Of a DNA stretch of 64,000 nucleotides, positions 36,551 to 44,358 are shown in pieces (the first letter of the stretch is position 1; each line of letters begins with the position of its first letter). The position numbers and the translations under genes are program-made. This DNA is from Gordonia jinhuaensis (lineage in GTDB: Bacteria > Actinomycetota > Actinomycetes > Mycobacteriales > Mycobacteriaceae): NCBI RefSeq assembly GCF_014639795.1, contig NZ_BMGC01000002.1, positions 111,646-175,645 on the forward strand. The letters run 5' to 3'. The notes under the pieces were generated by a model. The model made no database searches. It worked only from the letters and a program-made list of their open reading frames with translations, and was not told the DNA's origin.

Positions 36551-37696
36551 CTACGACTCCCGATGCGCCAGGCGCGCGGTGAAGCTCGCGAGGGCGCCCA
36601 CCGCGGTCGGCTCGGCGTCGGCCCCGCGCAACCGATCGAAGGCGCGCGTGGTGAGTTCGTCGATGGTCGTCTCGATCTCCTCGAGCGCGCCCACGTCGAC
36701 GAAGATCGCGCGGGCCTCGTCGAGTTCGGCCTCGGTGAGCGGGTGCCCGATCAGCGCACGCAGCCGATCGGCCAGCGCCGGATCACGGTCGTGGGCGCGT
36801 CGCAGTGCCACCGCGAGCAGTGCGGTTCGTTTGGCCGCCACCAGATCGTCGCCGGACGGTTTACCCGTTCGCGCGGCGTCGCCGAACACTCCCAGGACGT
36901 CGTCGCGGAGTTGGAAGGCCAGCCCCAGGTCGGTTCCGGCGGCCAGCAGGGTCTGCTGCAGCTCCTCGTCGGCGCCGGCCAAGGCGGCGCCCAGTGTCAG
37001 CGGCCTGCTCACCGTGTAGCCGGCGGTCTTGTGGCGCATCACGCGATAGGCCGCATCGATCGACTCGTTGCCCGATGCCTCGGTGACGATGTCGAGCAAC
37101 TGACCGCCGAGCACCTCGGTACGCATGATCGACCAGATGCTGCGGACCCGCCGCAACGACTCGGGCGTGATGGGGGCGTCGGCGATCATGTCGTCGGCCC
37201 ACGCCAGGGCGAGGTCGCCGACGATCACCGCGGCCGACACTCCGTAGTGGGCGGCGTCGCCCGACCAGTCCGCGCCGCGGTGGGTCGCCTCGAACTGGCG
37301 GTGTGCGGTCGGACGGCCGCGGCGGGTGTCGGAGCGGTCGATGATGTCGTCGTGGATCAGCGCGCACGCCTGCACCAGCTCCAGTGCGGCGAAGGTGGCG
37401 ATCGCGGCGTCGGAATCGGGCCGGTCGGGGGCGCTGCGTCCCTCACCGGTGGGCACGGCGAGCCAGCCGAGATATGCGAACAGGGGCCGCACCCGTTTGC
37501 CGCCGAGCAGCACGAACCGGGACAGCACGTCGACGGCAGCGCGGTACTCCTCACCGATCAGGGCGACCTCGTCGGCTCGGCTGTCGAAGTAGCGGCGCAG
37601 CGCGGCCTCGGTGCCATCGACCACGTCGGCGAGCAACTGCGTGGAGTCCGCGCCCGGCGAGTCGACACTCGACGAACGGTCGGACGATGCACTCAC
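36551..37696 (-). CDS. crtE: Geranylgeranyl diphosphate synthase (CrtE / IdsA2)
   Basis: Makes the C20 precursor for carotenoids. 381 aa trans-prenyl synthase with the first Asp-rich motif HDDIIDRSD and the second RDDVLGVFGD; the residues before the first motif (LELVQACALI) lack bulky aromatics near the chain-length position, consistent with a C20 product. GTG 37696 has AGGAGA 6 bases upstream; the frame extends 57 codons upstream without support. Counterpart of Rv2173 (idsA2). First gene of the crtE-crtI-mptA-crtB operon, divergent from metF. Confidence 0.9.
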   Translation of the reverse strand: MSASSDRSSSVDSPGADSTQLLADVVDGTEAALRRYFDSRADEVALIGEEYRAAVDVLSRFVLLGGKRVRPLFAYLGWLAVPTGEGRSAPDRPDSDAAIATFAALELVQACALIHDDIIDRSDTRRGRPTAHRQFEATHRGADWSGDAAHYGVSAAVIVGDLALAWADDMIADAPITPESLRRVRSIWSIMRTEVLGGQLLDIVTEASGNESIDAAYRVMRHKTAGYTVSRPLTLGAALAGADEELQQTLLAAGTDLGLAFQLRDDVLGVFGDAARTGKPSGDDLVAAKRTALLAVALRRAHDRDPALADRLRALIGHPLTEAELDEARAIFVDVGALEEIETTIDELTTRAFDRLRGADAEPTAVGALASFTARLAHRES

Positions 37697-37786
37697 GGGC
37701 GTCTCCTGAGAAATAGTCGGCGCGCCAAGCGTAACCGGCCGGGGCGCGTCGTCCCCGTCGATGCCATCCGCGCACCGTTGGATCCC

Positions 37787-37837
37787 GTGACCGGGTGGAC
37801 CCGCTAGCCGGTTGGACCCTCTGGTCGGTTGGACGCT
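37787..37837. repeat. Three 17-bp imperfect tandem repeats upstream of metF
   Basis: GTGACCGGGTGGACCCG (37787-37803), CTAGCCGGTTGGACCCT (37804-37820), CTGGTCGGTTGGACGCT (37821-37837). They end 5 bases before the putative metF -10 element and cover the expected -35 region, in the crtE-metF divergent gap. Confidence 0.75.
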
Positions 37838-37842
37838 GCCCG

Positions 37843-37848
37843 TATCCT
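37843..37848 (+). promoter_or_regulatory. -10 element of a probable leaderless metF promoter
   Basis: TATCCT, six bases (GAACAG), then GTG 37855. No ribosome site. The preceding tandem repeats occupy the -35 area. Confidence 0.55.
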
Positions 37849-37854
37849 GAACAG

Positions 37855-38790
37855 GTGACTCAGACACAGCGACAGCCGTCGATCGTCGAGAGGCTCTCCG
37901 AGCCGCATTCGGGACCCGTGCCGTTCTCGGTGGAATTCTTCCCCCCGCGTGATGAGGCCGCCGAGGAGCGGCTGTGGCGCGCCGTGCGCGTATTCGAACG
38001 AATGCATCCGGCGTTTGTGTCCATGACCTACGGCGCGGGCGGCTCTACCCGCGACCGCACCGCACGCATCACCGGCCAGCTCGAGCGGGAGACCACACTG
38101 CTGCCGGTGGCGCACCTGACCGCGGTCAACCACAGTGTCGACGAGTTGCGGGCGATGGTCGGCACCTACGCCGACCAGGGCATCTCCAACATCCTCGCGC
38201 TGCGCGGCGACCCGCCCGGTGACCCGCTCGGCGACTGGCATCGCCATCCGCAGGGAGTGGCCTACGCCGAGGATCTCGTACGGCTGGTCCGCGACCTCGG
38301 TGATTTCCACGTGGGTGTGGCGTCGTTCCCCGAGGGGCATCACCGCTCACCCGATCTCGAGCACGACACCAGGCAGCTGGTCGCCAAGCTGCGCGCGGGC
38401 GCCGAGTACTCGATCACCCAGATGTTCTTCGACGTCGAGTTCTACCTGCGTCTGCGTGATCGGCTGGTCGCCGCCGACCCCGAACAGGGTGCCAAGCCGC
38501 TGATTCCGGGGATCATGCCGGTGACATCGCTGGCGACCGTACGCCGGATGGTGGAGTTGTCGGGTGCGTCGATCCCCGCCGATGTCGAGCGTCGGCTGGT
38601 GCACGCCGCCGGTGACGGCCCGGAGGAGGACCGTCAGGCGGTGCGAGCGGTGGGCATCGACCTGGCCACCGAGATGTCGCAGCGACTCATCGCCGAAGGT
38701 GTGCCGAGTCTGCACTTCTGCAGCATGAACTTCGCCAAGGCGACCAGTGAGGTCCTCGAACGCCTGGGGATGGACGTCCTCGTCGCCTGA
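37855..38790 (+). CDS. metF: 5,10-methylenetetrahydrofolate reductase
   Basis: Makes 5-methyltetrahydrofolate for methionine synthesis. 311 aa (Rv2172c is 301). TIM-barrel features: SVEFFPPRD at the N-terminus, MTYGAGGSTRD, LTAVNHSVDEL, LALRGDPPGDP, FPEGHHRS and ITQMFFDVEFY. GTG 37855 is taken because of the upstream -10 element and the loss of family similarity before it. It stands alone, divergent from crtE and convergent with the GT2 gene, splitting the carotenoid region into two operons exactly as metF splits idsA2 and lppM in M. tuberculosis. Confidence 0.94.
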   Translation: MTQTQRQPSIVERLSEPHSGPVPFSVEFFPPRDEAAEERLWRAVRVFERMHPAFVSMTYGAGGSTRDRTARITGQLERETTLLPVAHLTAVNHSVDELRAMVGTYADQGISNILALRGDPPGDPLGDWHRHPQGVAYAEDLVRLVRDLGDFHVGVASFPEGHHRSPDLEHDTRQLVAKLRAGAEYSITQMFFDVEFYLRLRDRLVAADPEQGAKPLIPGIMPVTSLATVRRMVELSGASIPADVERRLVHAAGDGPEEDRQAVRAVGIDLATEMSQRLIAEGVPSLHFCSMNFAKATSEVLERLGMDVLVA

Positions 38791-38830
38791 TCGGGCCGCT
38801 GGTCGCAGGATCCTTCGAGGCCGACACCCG

Positions 38831-40021
38831 TCAGCTGCGGGGTACCGCCCGCCCACGCCACACCGGCCGACGTCCGCGCAGATCGGCGACGACCGCGTCG
38901 GCGACCACCGCAGCGCTGATCGCGATCGCCGCCGGATGTGTTGTCGCCGAGGCGAAGTCGACTGGTGACAGATGTCCGGTCTCCAGCCGCCTGGCGACCA
39001 GCCGCGATGAGATCCCCGCGGCCAGAGCCGCACCGGCCATCCGTGAGTTCCCGCGGCGACAAACCAGTTCCAGTGCCGGGGTGACCCAGATGAGCGCCGC
39101 GCCCACAGCGACGGCCGCCGCGGTGATCGGTCCGCCGAATGCCGCGACCAGCCAGCGGCGGTGCCCGGACCACGTCTGGCGGGGGTTGTCATACATCCGG
39201 CAGCGAACGCGTCCGCCGGGTGCGCGGCTGGTGCGCACCGCGGTGCGGCCACCACGGGTGCGGATCAGGCGAGCCAGTGCCACATCCTCGGCGACGGCGC
39301 CGGCCACGCCCCGGTGGCCGCCGATGCTGCGGTAGGTCCTCTCGTCGGTCACCAGGAACTGACCGATGGCCACCGCCGTCGACGCGCGCGGGCGGCGCTC
39401 GGTGAGATCCAGTGGCACCGTGGCCAGCCACGACCATGCGAGCAGCGGTTGCACCAGGCGGCCCAGCAGGTCGTCGGCCAGTTGTGCGGGCCAGATGCTC
39501 AGCAGGAACAACCCCGACGACCCTGCCGAAGCCGCCCGCCCCGCGCGGGCTCCGACCCCGAACGCATGCACCGCATCGGCGAGCGCATCGGGTTCGAGCC
39601 GAACGTCGGCGTCGAGGAACACCAGTACCCGATCGGCTTGTCCGGGCTCGTCCAGCACCGCGTCGGTGAGCCGCTGCAGTGCGAAGGATTTACCGGTCCA
39701 ACCCGCCGGCGGTTCCTTGTACGACACCCGCAGGTCGAAGCGAGGGTCGCCGGCGACGGCCCGACGCACCACGTCTCCGGTGGCGTCGGCGGACGCGTCG
39801 TCGAGGATGTGGACTCGCAGGTGTGCGATCCCCCGCGACGATCGCAGGTCGGCGATGAGCCCGCCTATCCGCTGCGCCTCGTCGCGCGCCGGGATGAAGA
39901 CGTCCACCGCAGGTCCCGCTTCAGCTCGTGCGCCGGTGGCACGCAGACGCGCGGTGCGCGCATTGCACGCGGTGATCGCCAGCGTCGTGAGCGAGACCGC
40001 CGCTGGGAGTGCGCGGGCCAC
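38831..40021 (-). CDS. GT2 glycosyltransferase, probable carotenoid glycosyltransferase (CruG-like)
   Basis: 396 aa. Membrane-anchored family-2 transferase: VFIPARDEAQRIGG nucleotide-binding start, DDAS, the metal motif FLDADVR, the general-base region GAVAEDVALARLIR and the acceptor motif GHRRW, with hydrophobic segments at both ends. Together with the upstream cruF-like gene this matches the CruF-CruG pair that hydroxylates and glycosylates carotenoid psi ends. Sugar and acceptor are inferred only. GTG 40021 is tentative; the frame is open upstream into lppM without a better start. Last gene of the operon GNAT-crtO-cruF-lppM-GT2. Confidence 0.78.
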   Translation of the reverse strand: MARALPAAVSLTTLAITACNARTARLRATGARAEAGPAVDVFIPARDEAQRIGGLIADLRSSRGIAHLRVHILDDASADATGDVVRRAVAGDPRFDLRVSYKEPPAGWTGKSFALQRLTDAVLDEPGQADRVLVFLDADVRLEPDALADAVHAFGVGARAGRAASAGSSGLFLLSIWPAQLADDLLGRLVQPLLAWSWLATVPLDLTERRPRASTAVAIGQFLVTDERTYRSIGGHRGVAGAVAEDVALARLIRTRGGRTAVRTSRAPGGRVRCRMYDNPRQTWSGHRRWLVAAFGGPITAAAVAVGAALIWVTPALELVCRRGNSRMAGAALAAGISSRLVARRLETGHLSPVDFASATTHPAAIAISAAVVADAVVADLRGRRPVWRGRAVPRS

Positions 40022-40059
40022 GACGGCGGCGGCAGCGAGTGCGCGGGGAAGTGAGCCGA

Positions 40060-40860
40060 TCAGTGGTGGACTCGGCGGTCGTCGGTCGGACCTGCCTGCC
40101 CATCGCCGGCCTCGCTCGCGGTCGAGTTGCCGTCGGGATCGTCGAGGGGCTTGCCGACTCGCGGTGAGCGGTCGCGGAACCACCACGCCATGAAGATCAC
40201 CAGCGCCACCACGATCAGCGAGATTCCGGTGATCACCAGCGTCCACTTGCCGAAGTCGGCGGTGCTCGGATCGGGGTAGTCGGCCTCGGCGGTCATCACC
40301 GCGGGCTGCCCGGGCGTCGGTTTCCAGGTGACGCCCTCGTTGCTGGTCTGTACACCGTTGGTCGCCGAGACCGGACCGGCGAACCGCACCGTCATCTCCA
40401 CGTAGTCGTCGGGGGTCAGCGGGGTGAAGTCGGCGACCCCGCGCATGCGGACCACCGAGCCGCTGCGTGTGGCACGGATGTTCATGTCGACGGAGCTGTT
40501 GGGGTAGGCCTCGCCGATGATGTCGCCGATCTGGTCGAACTGACCGAGCGTCAGCTGATCGAAGGTGACACGGGTACCGATACGGCCGTCGGCCCGGTAC
40601 TGCTGGTCGACCATGTTCGACGACATCGACTCGGGGATCGACACCTGCGGGCCCTTGGTGTCCCCGGTGTCCTTGGTGGCGAGGATGAACTCACCCCAGA
40701 GCCGGTCGCCGACGAGGTGTTGGCTGTTGCCGCAGCCGCTGAGAGTCATCGAACCCACGATGACCAGCACAGCGACGAACGCGCCGATCATCGAGCGTCG
40801 CCGTGCGACCCCTGGCCCAGGGCGCATCTGTTCCCGCTTTCTCCGCTGCACATCGAACAT
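40060..40860 (-). CDS. lppM: Lipoprotein LppM
   Basis: 266 aa counterpart of Rv2171 (227 aa), a lipoprotein of mycolate bacteria implicated in envelope-related host interaction. Signal peptide with lipobox MTLSGC (about residue 47), a beta-rich domain (conserved pieces KGPQVSIPESM, SVDMNIRATRSGSVVRMRG, SATNGVQTSNEGVTWKP), a C-terminal membrane helix (WTLVITGISLIVVALVIFMAW) and a polar tail. ATG 40860 has GAGG upstream; ATG 40827, with GGAGAAAG upstream, is an equal alternative. It is 20 bases from cruF and 38 before the GT2 gene, so a lipoprotein is embedded in a carotenoid operon. Confidence 0.87.
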   Translation of the reverse strand: MFDVQRRKREQMRPGPGVARRRSMIGAFVAVLVIVGSMTLSGCGNSQHLVGDRLWGEFILATKDTGDTKGPQVSIPESMSSNMVDQQYRADGRIGTRVTFDQLTLGQFDQIGDIIGEAYPNSSVDMNIRATRSGSVVRMRGVADFTPLTPDDYVEMTVRFAGPVSATNGVQTSNEGVTWKPTPGQPAVMTAEADYPDPSTADFGKWTLVITGISLIVVALVIFMAWWFRDRSPRVGKPLDDPDGNSTASEAGDGQAGPTDDRRVHH

Positions 40861-40880
40861 CGTGCCAGCCTCGGTGGGGT

Positions 40881-41714
40881 TCACGACGGGTATCGCTGGC
40901 GTGGCGTCGATCTGTGCCGCACAGCGGTCACCGCCGCCGGGACGCCCAGCACGCCCATCACCACGAAACCCCACGGGGCCGACCAGGTGAGACCGGGCAG
41001 GAACACCAGATGGGCCAACGCCGAGCCCAGCCAGGTCCACACGAACCAGCCGCCCGGCGCGCCCACCTCGGACGGGTCGCAGTGCCCGGGGTCGGCGAAT
41101 GTCAGTGCCGTGAACACCACCGCACCCATCGCCAGCCATCCGACGTAGTTGGTGAGTGGGATGTCGTCGATACCCGGGAGCGTGGGCGCGCCGGGGGCGT
41201 CCCACACCCACAGCCGATCGGCGACCATCTGAGGGTCGAGATAGAGATCCCATCCCACCAGCGCGACCATCGCCAGCACGACCCGCGTCGGTCGGGCAAG
41301 CGGCAGCACAGCCGACACCCGCCACACCGCCAGCGCACCGGTGAACCAGGCGACGCAGATCAGCAGCGGCACCGAGGCGACCGCGGGACCGAGCCGTCCC
41401 ATCGCATAGTGATAGGAGCCGAACGGGACACCAGTGGCCGTGCCGACCACCTCGAATGCCAGTCCGGTGGCCATCACGCCGACGCAGATCGCCACGGTGC
41501 GGCCGACACCGCGCCGGCGGCACAGGTCGGCGGCCATCGTGAGCGCACCGGAGAGCACGACCACGATCACGAGCGTGTCCCGGGTCCCGCCACTGACCAG
41601 CGGATAGCCGATCTGCGCGAGGATGCAGACCGACAGACACAACCACGCCGTCGCCGACCAGGCGCGCCCGGTGGCCGAGACCGGACGACTCACCGCGACC
41701 ATCGCGGCATCCAT
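40881..41714 (-). CDS. Carotenoid biosynthesis membrane protein, CruF-like 1'-hydratase
   Basis: 277 aa polytopic protein of the Caroten_synth family (CruF type), which adds water across the C-1',2' bond of psi-end groups. About seven membrane segments; family stretches include FEVVGTATGVPFGSYHYA, WDLYLDPQMVADRLW, IPLTNYVGWLAMG and a conserved C-terminal WGFVVMGV. ATG 41714 overlaps the upstream crtO-like gene by 25 bases; ATG 41702 is possible. Its neighbour two genes downstream is the CruG-like GT2. Confidence 0.83.
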   Translation of the reverse strand: MDAAMVAVSRPVSATGRAWSATAWLCLSVCILAQIGYPLVSGGTRDTLVIVVVLSGALTMAADLCRRRGVGRTVAICVGVMATGLAFEVVGTATGVPFGSYHYAMGRLGPAVASVPLLICVAWFTGALAVWRVSAVLPLARPTRVVLAMVALVGWDLYLDPQMVADRLWVWDAPGAPTLPGIDDIPLTNYVGWLAMGAVVFTALTFADPGHCDPSEVGAPGGWFVWTWLGSALAHLVFLPGLTWSAPWGFVVMGVLGVPAAVTAVRHRSTPRQRYPS

Positions 41715-43369
41715 CGGCGTGCGCACAGCTCGTGTGCGGCGGCCGCGGCGGCGAGTCGGCCACTGGCCCCGTTGACGCCGCCGCCGGGGTGCATCGATGC
41801 GCCCGCCAGGGTGAGACCCCTCAGGCTGGGGATGTGCCCTCCGGCGAGATCGGGATGTGGCCGCCACGCGAACATCTGGTCCAGTGACATCTCCACATGC
41901 ATGACGTTGCCGCCGAGCAGGCCGAGTTCGGTGTGCAGATCGTCGGGGGTCTGGACGTGGACGTGCTCGATCTGATCCGCGAAACCCGGTGCGTGCCGGT
42001 CGAATTCGCTGATGATGTCGTCGGCGGCCCGGCTGCCGAGGTCATGCCAGGAGCGGCCGCCCGACAACCGGTAGGGCTGCCACTGCGACCACAGGGTCAG
42101 CAGGTGGCGTCCTTCGGGTGCCAGGGTGGGATCGATGGCCGAGAACCCCATCGACAGCACCGCGGGACGGCGGGGGAGTTGACCCGCGAGCGCGTCGCCG
42201 TGTGCGGCCGCGAGATGGCCGCGTTCGCTCACCAGTAATCCCAGCCCGCTGTGAACTCCGTGCGGTGGCAGATCCGTGGGCAGTCCCGGATAGTCCGGTA
42301 GTGCGCGTGCGCCGATCCGCACGGCCATCCCGATCCCGTTGCCCACGCTGATCTCCCGTCGCCAGCGCTTGGTCGCCGAGGCGGGCAGCCCACCGGCCTC
42401 GAGGAGATCGAAGGTGGTCAGCACGTGGCAGGCGGCGATCACGGTCCGGGCGCGTGTGGTGGTGCCGGTGGAATCGGTGAGCACCCATCGATGCGTCGCC
42501 CGACCGGAATCCCCGGTGGGGGTGAGGCCGGTGATGGCGCGAGCGGTGTGCACCGCCCCGCCGTGATGGGTGATCGCCGAGATGAGTGCCGAGGTCAGCG
42601 CGCCGCTACCGCCGATCGCGCGTCCCGGTGGCCGGCGGTGCATCAACGCGGCGAAGCCCACCATCGGCGCGGTGCCCGGCTGGTCCATCGGCGGACCCGA
42701 CTGGGCGCCGAACCAGGCGAGCGCGGCCTTGAGACGTTCGTCGTCGAACCAGGAGTCGAGCAGGGCGTCGCCGGACTGCAGGAACTCCTGGGACACGGTG
42801 CCCGCCGCGGTGCGACCCGATCGGCCGCGTCGATCGGGCAGCCCCCAGAACGCGCGTGCCAGTGACGGCGGCGTGGGGGGATGGGTGAGTGCGCGCATCA
42901 TCGCCTGCGCCCGCGGTGCCCACACTCCGACGAACCGTCGGTAGGCGTGCGCGTCGGCGTCGCCGCAGGCCGCCGCGATGTGTGCGCAGGTGGCGTCGAG
43001 ATCCACCGAGAACACGATGGCCGGTGAGTCCTCGGTGGCGGGGGCGAAGGCCCACGGGTCGCAGTCGAGGTAGCGCAGACCGAATCGTCCGAGTTCGAGC
43101 TCGTCGATGATCGGCGTGTGCCGGATCATCAGGTGCGCCGATGAGCCGCGGTCGACCCGATAGCCCGGGAACCGCTCCACGGTCGAGACGGCCCCGCCGG
43201 GTACTGAGTCGCGCTCGAACACCGCCACCTCGTGCCCGTCACGGGCGAGGTAGGCGGCGGCGATCAGACCGTTGTGGCCCCCGCCCACGACGGCCACCTC
43301 CACCTCGTCGTTTCCCATCTCGTCGTCCCCCATCCCGTCGTCCCCCATCTCGTCGCAGACCGGGCTCAT
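41690..43369 (-). CDS. CrtO-like FAD-dependent carotenoid oxidoreductase
   Basis: 559 aa. N-terminal FAD fold VVGGGHNGLIAAAYLA, with the CrtI/CrtO C-terminal signature GASMHPGGGVNGASGRLA. It resembles CrtO-type ketolases/desaturases more than the CrtI encoded at 34892. In rhodococci CrtO forms 4-keto-gamma-carotene, so a ketolase role is likely but not certain. The start lies in a 15-bp repeat giving four in-frame ATGs (43369, 43348, 43333, 43318), the latter three each preceded by GGGGGA or a similar site; the first overlaps the GNAT stop as ATGA and is listed. The repeat encodes MGDD(E/G). Confidence 0.82.
   Translation of the reverse strand: MSPVCDEMGDDGMGDDEMGNDEVEVAVVGGGHNGLIAAAYLARDGHEVAVFERDSVPGGAVSTVERFPGYRVDRGSSAHLMIRHTPIIDELELGRFGLRYLDCDPWAFAPATEDSPAIVFSVDLDATCAHIAAACGDADAHAYRRFVGVWAPRAQAMMRALTHPPTPPSLARAFWGLPDRRGRSGRTAAGTVSQEFLQSGDALLDSWFDDERLKAALAWFGAQSGPPMDQPGTAPMVGFAALMHRRPPGRAIGGSGALTSALISAITHHGGAVHTARAITGLTPTGDSGRATHRWVLTDSTGTTTRARTVIAACHVLTTFDLLEAGGLPASATKRWRREISVGNGIGMAVRIGARALPDYPGLPTDLPPHGVHSGLGLLVSERGHLAAAHGDALAGQLPRRPAVLSMGFSAIDPTLAPEGRHLLTLWSQWQPYRLSGGRSWHDLGSRAADDIISEFDRHAPGFADQIEHVHVQTPDDLHTELGLLGGNVMHVEMSLDQMFAWRPHPDLAGGHIPSLRGLTLAGASMHPGGGVNGASGRLAAAAAAHELCARRWMPRWSR
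43305..43358. repeat. 15-bp imperfect tandem repeat at the crtO-like start
   Basis: On the coding (minus) strand the unit is GACGACGAGATGGGG, about three and a half copies, each carrying an in-frame ATG and a G-rich ribosome-like site for the next one. Copy-number change would add or remove potential starts without a frameshift. Confidence 0.85.
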
Positions 43370-43989
43370 GGTCGCGGCGTGTCGGTCGGCCGGGCCAGCG
43401 GCAGGTCGCGACCCAGGACGGCGAACGGTCGCGGGTCGCCGGTGAAGGTGAAATGCCGCAACACGTCGAGGAATCCGAAACGGCGGTAGAGCCGCCATGC
43501 GCGGTTGGACTCGCCGGGGACTTCGGGGGTGGAGAGCAGGACACGATCCTCGGGGCGGTCGGCGAGCAGCCTGGCCAGCAGTGCCGCACCCACACCTCGG
43601 CCCTGCACGTCGGGGTGTACGTGCAGCTCGGTGAGCTCGAAATAGTTGTCGAGGATCCGTTCGATGTGGTCGCGCGAGTACCCCGACACTCGAAGACCGG
43701 TCCGCAACTGCTGATGCCACCACTGGTTCGGTGCCCCGCGATAGCCGTAGGCGATCCCGACCAATCGCGGGGAGCTCGACGAGCTGCGGGTGCGAGCGGC
43801 GGGTTCGTCGTCGTAGAGCAGCGCACCCACCGCCCGCCACCCCGGACGCGTGATGTGCTCGCGCCAGAGCGGTTCGCGATGGATCTCGGTTCCCGCCGGA
43901 TATCGCATCGCCGTCACGTACACCGTCAACGCTGGACGCAGCCAGGACTGTGCGTCGCGTGCGGGTAGGTCGACGATCTGGATTGTCAC
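43366..43989 (-). CDS. GNAT-family acetyltransferase (Rv2170 type)
   Basis: 207 aa (Rv2170 is 206). GNAT fold with the acetyl-CoA loop VHPDVQGRGVGAALLARLL and the C-terminal ESNRAWRLYRRFGF typical of the superfamily. Substrate is not evident from sequence; the tuberculosis homologue is reported as a protein acetyltransferase, a point I recall rather than can show. GTG 43989 has AAAGG upstream. First gene of the leftward operon with crtO, cruF, lppM and GT2 (ATGA overlap with crtO). An unusual run of serines (RSSSSSPRL) occurs at about residue 67. Confidence 0.83.
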   Translation of the reverse strand: MTIQIVDLPARDAQSWLRPALTVYVTAMRYPAGTEIHREPLWREHITRPGWRAVGALLYDDEPAARTRSSSSSPRLVGIAYGYRGAPNQWWHQQLRTGLRVSGYSRDHIERILDNYFELTELHVHPDVQGRGVGAALLARLLADRPEDRVLLSTPEVPGESNRAWRLYRRFGFLDVLRHFTFTGDPRPFAVLGRDLPLARPTDTPRP

Positions 43990-44103
43990 CTGCGAACTGC
44001 CTTTCGGCCGATTTCCGGTCTGGCGGTGGATGTCGTGTCTGGTGTCTCGTGGTGGCTGTGGGGTCCCGTCGTGGACGGTGGGTCGGGTGGGGGACATCAA
44101 GTC

Positions 44104-44132
44104 TTGCAGTGAGCCAGGACTCTGGTTAACAT
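44104..44132 (+). promoter_or_regulatory. Sigma-70-type promoter facing the HEPN gene
   Basis: -35 TTGCAG (44104-44109), 17-base spacer, -10 TAACAT (44127-44132). It is one of the best promoters in the window and is followed within 8 bases by a perfect LexA box, so it is probably LexA-repressed. Confidence 0.7.
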
Positions 44133-44140
44133 TGAATATG

Positions 44141-44156
44141 TCGAACGGGTGTTCGA
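44141..44156. promoter_or_regulatory. LexA operator (SOS box)
   Basis: TCGAACGGGTGTTCGA matches the mycobacterial/actinobacterial SOS-box consensus TCGAAC(A/G)NNTGTTCGA at every fixed position. It sits over and just after the predicted transcription start of the promoter at 44104-44132, where a bound repressor would block initiation. The nearest downstream gene is the HEPN-domain gene at 44359; the divergent GNAT gene starts 152 bases away. Confidence 0.85.
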
Positions 44157-44202
44157 GGACTCAGCCTCCGCAAGCGAGAGACTCTGCCCCGACGACCATC
44201 CT

Positions 44203-44243
44203 CGGTTCGGTGGTGGGTGAGGGAAGCACACACCACCGAACCG
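44203..44243 (+). terminator. Hairpin in the leader of the HEPN gene
   Basis: CGGTTCGGTGGTG (44203-44215) pairs with CACCACCGAACCG (44231-44243), 13 bp with a 15-base loop. It lies between the SOS promoter and the HEPN gene; it may terminate or attenuate the SOS transcript or define a short non-coding RNA. The 369-base region 43990-44358 otherwise contains only the promoter and LexA box. Confidence 0.5.
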
Positions 44244-44358
44244 GGCGATCGATCATCACCGTGGTCACCCGCCCACACGCTCTTGTCGGTGGCCCGGCGT
44301 ACATCTTGTCTCAGCGACAACGCGCACACGTCACCAGATCGGGAAGGGGAGAGGCGGT

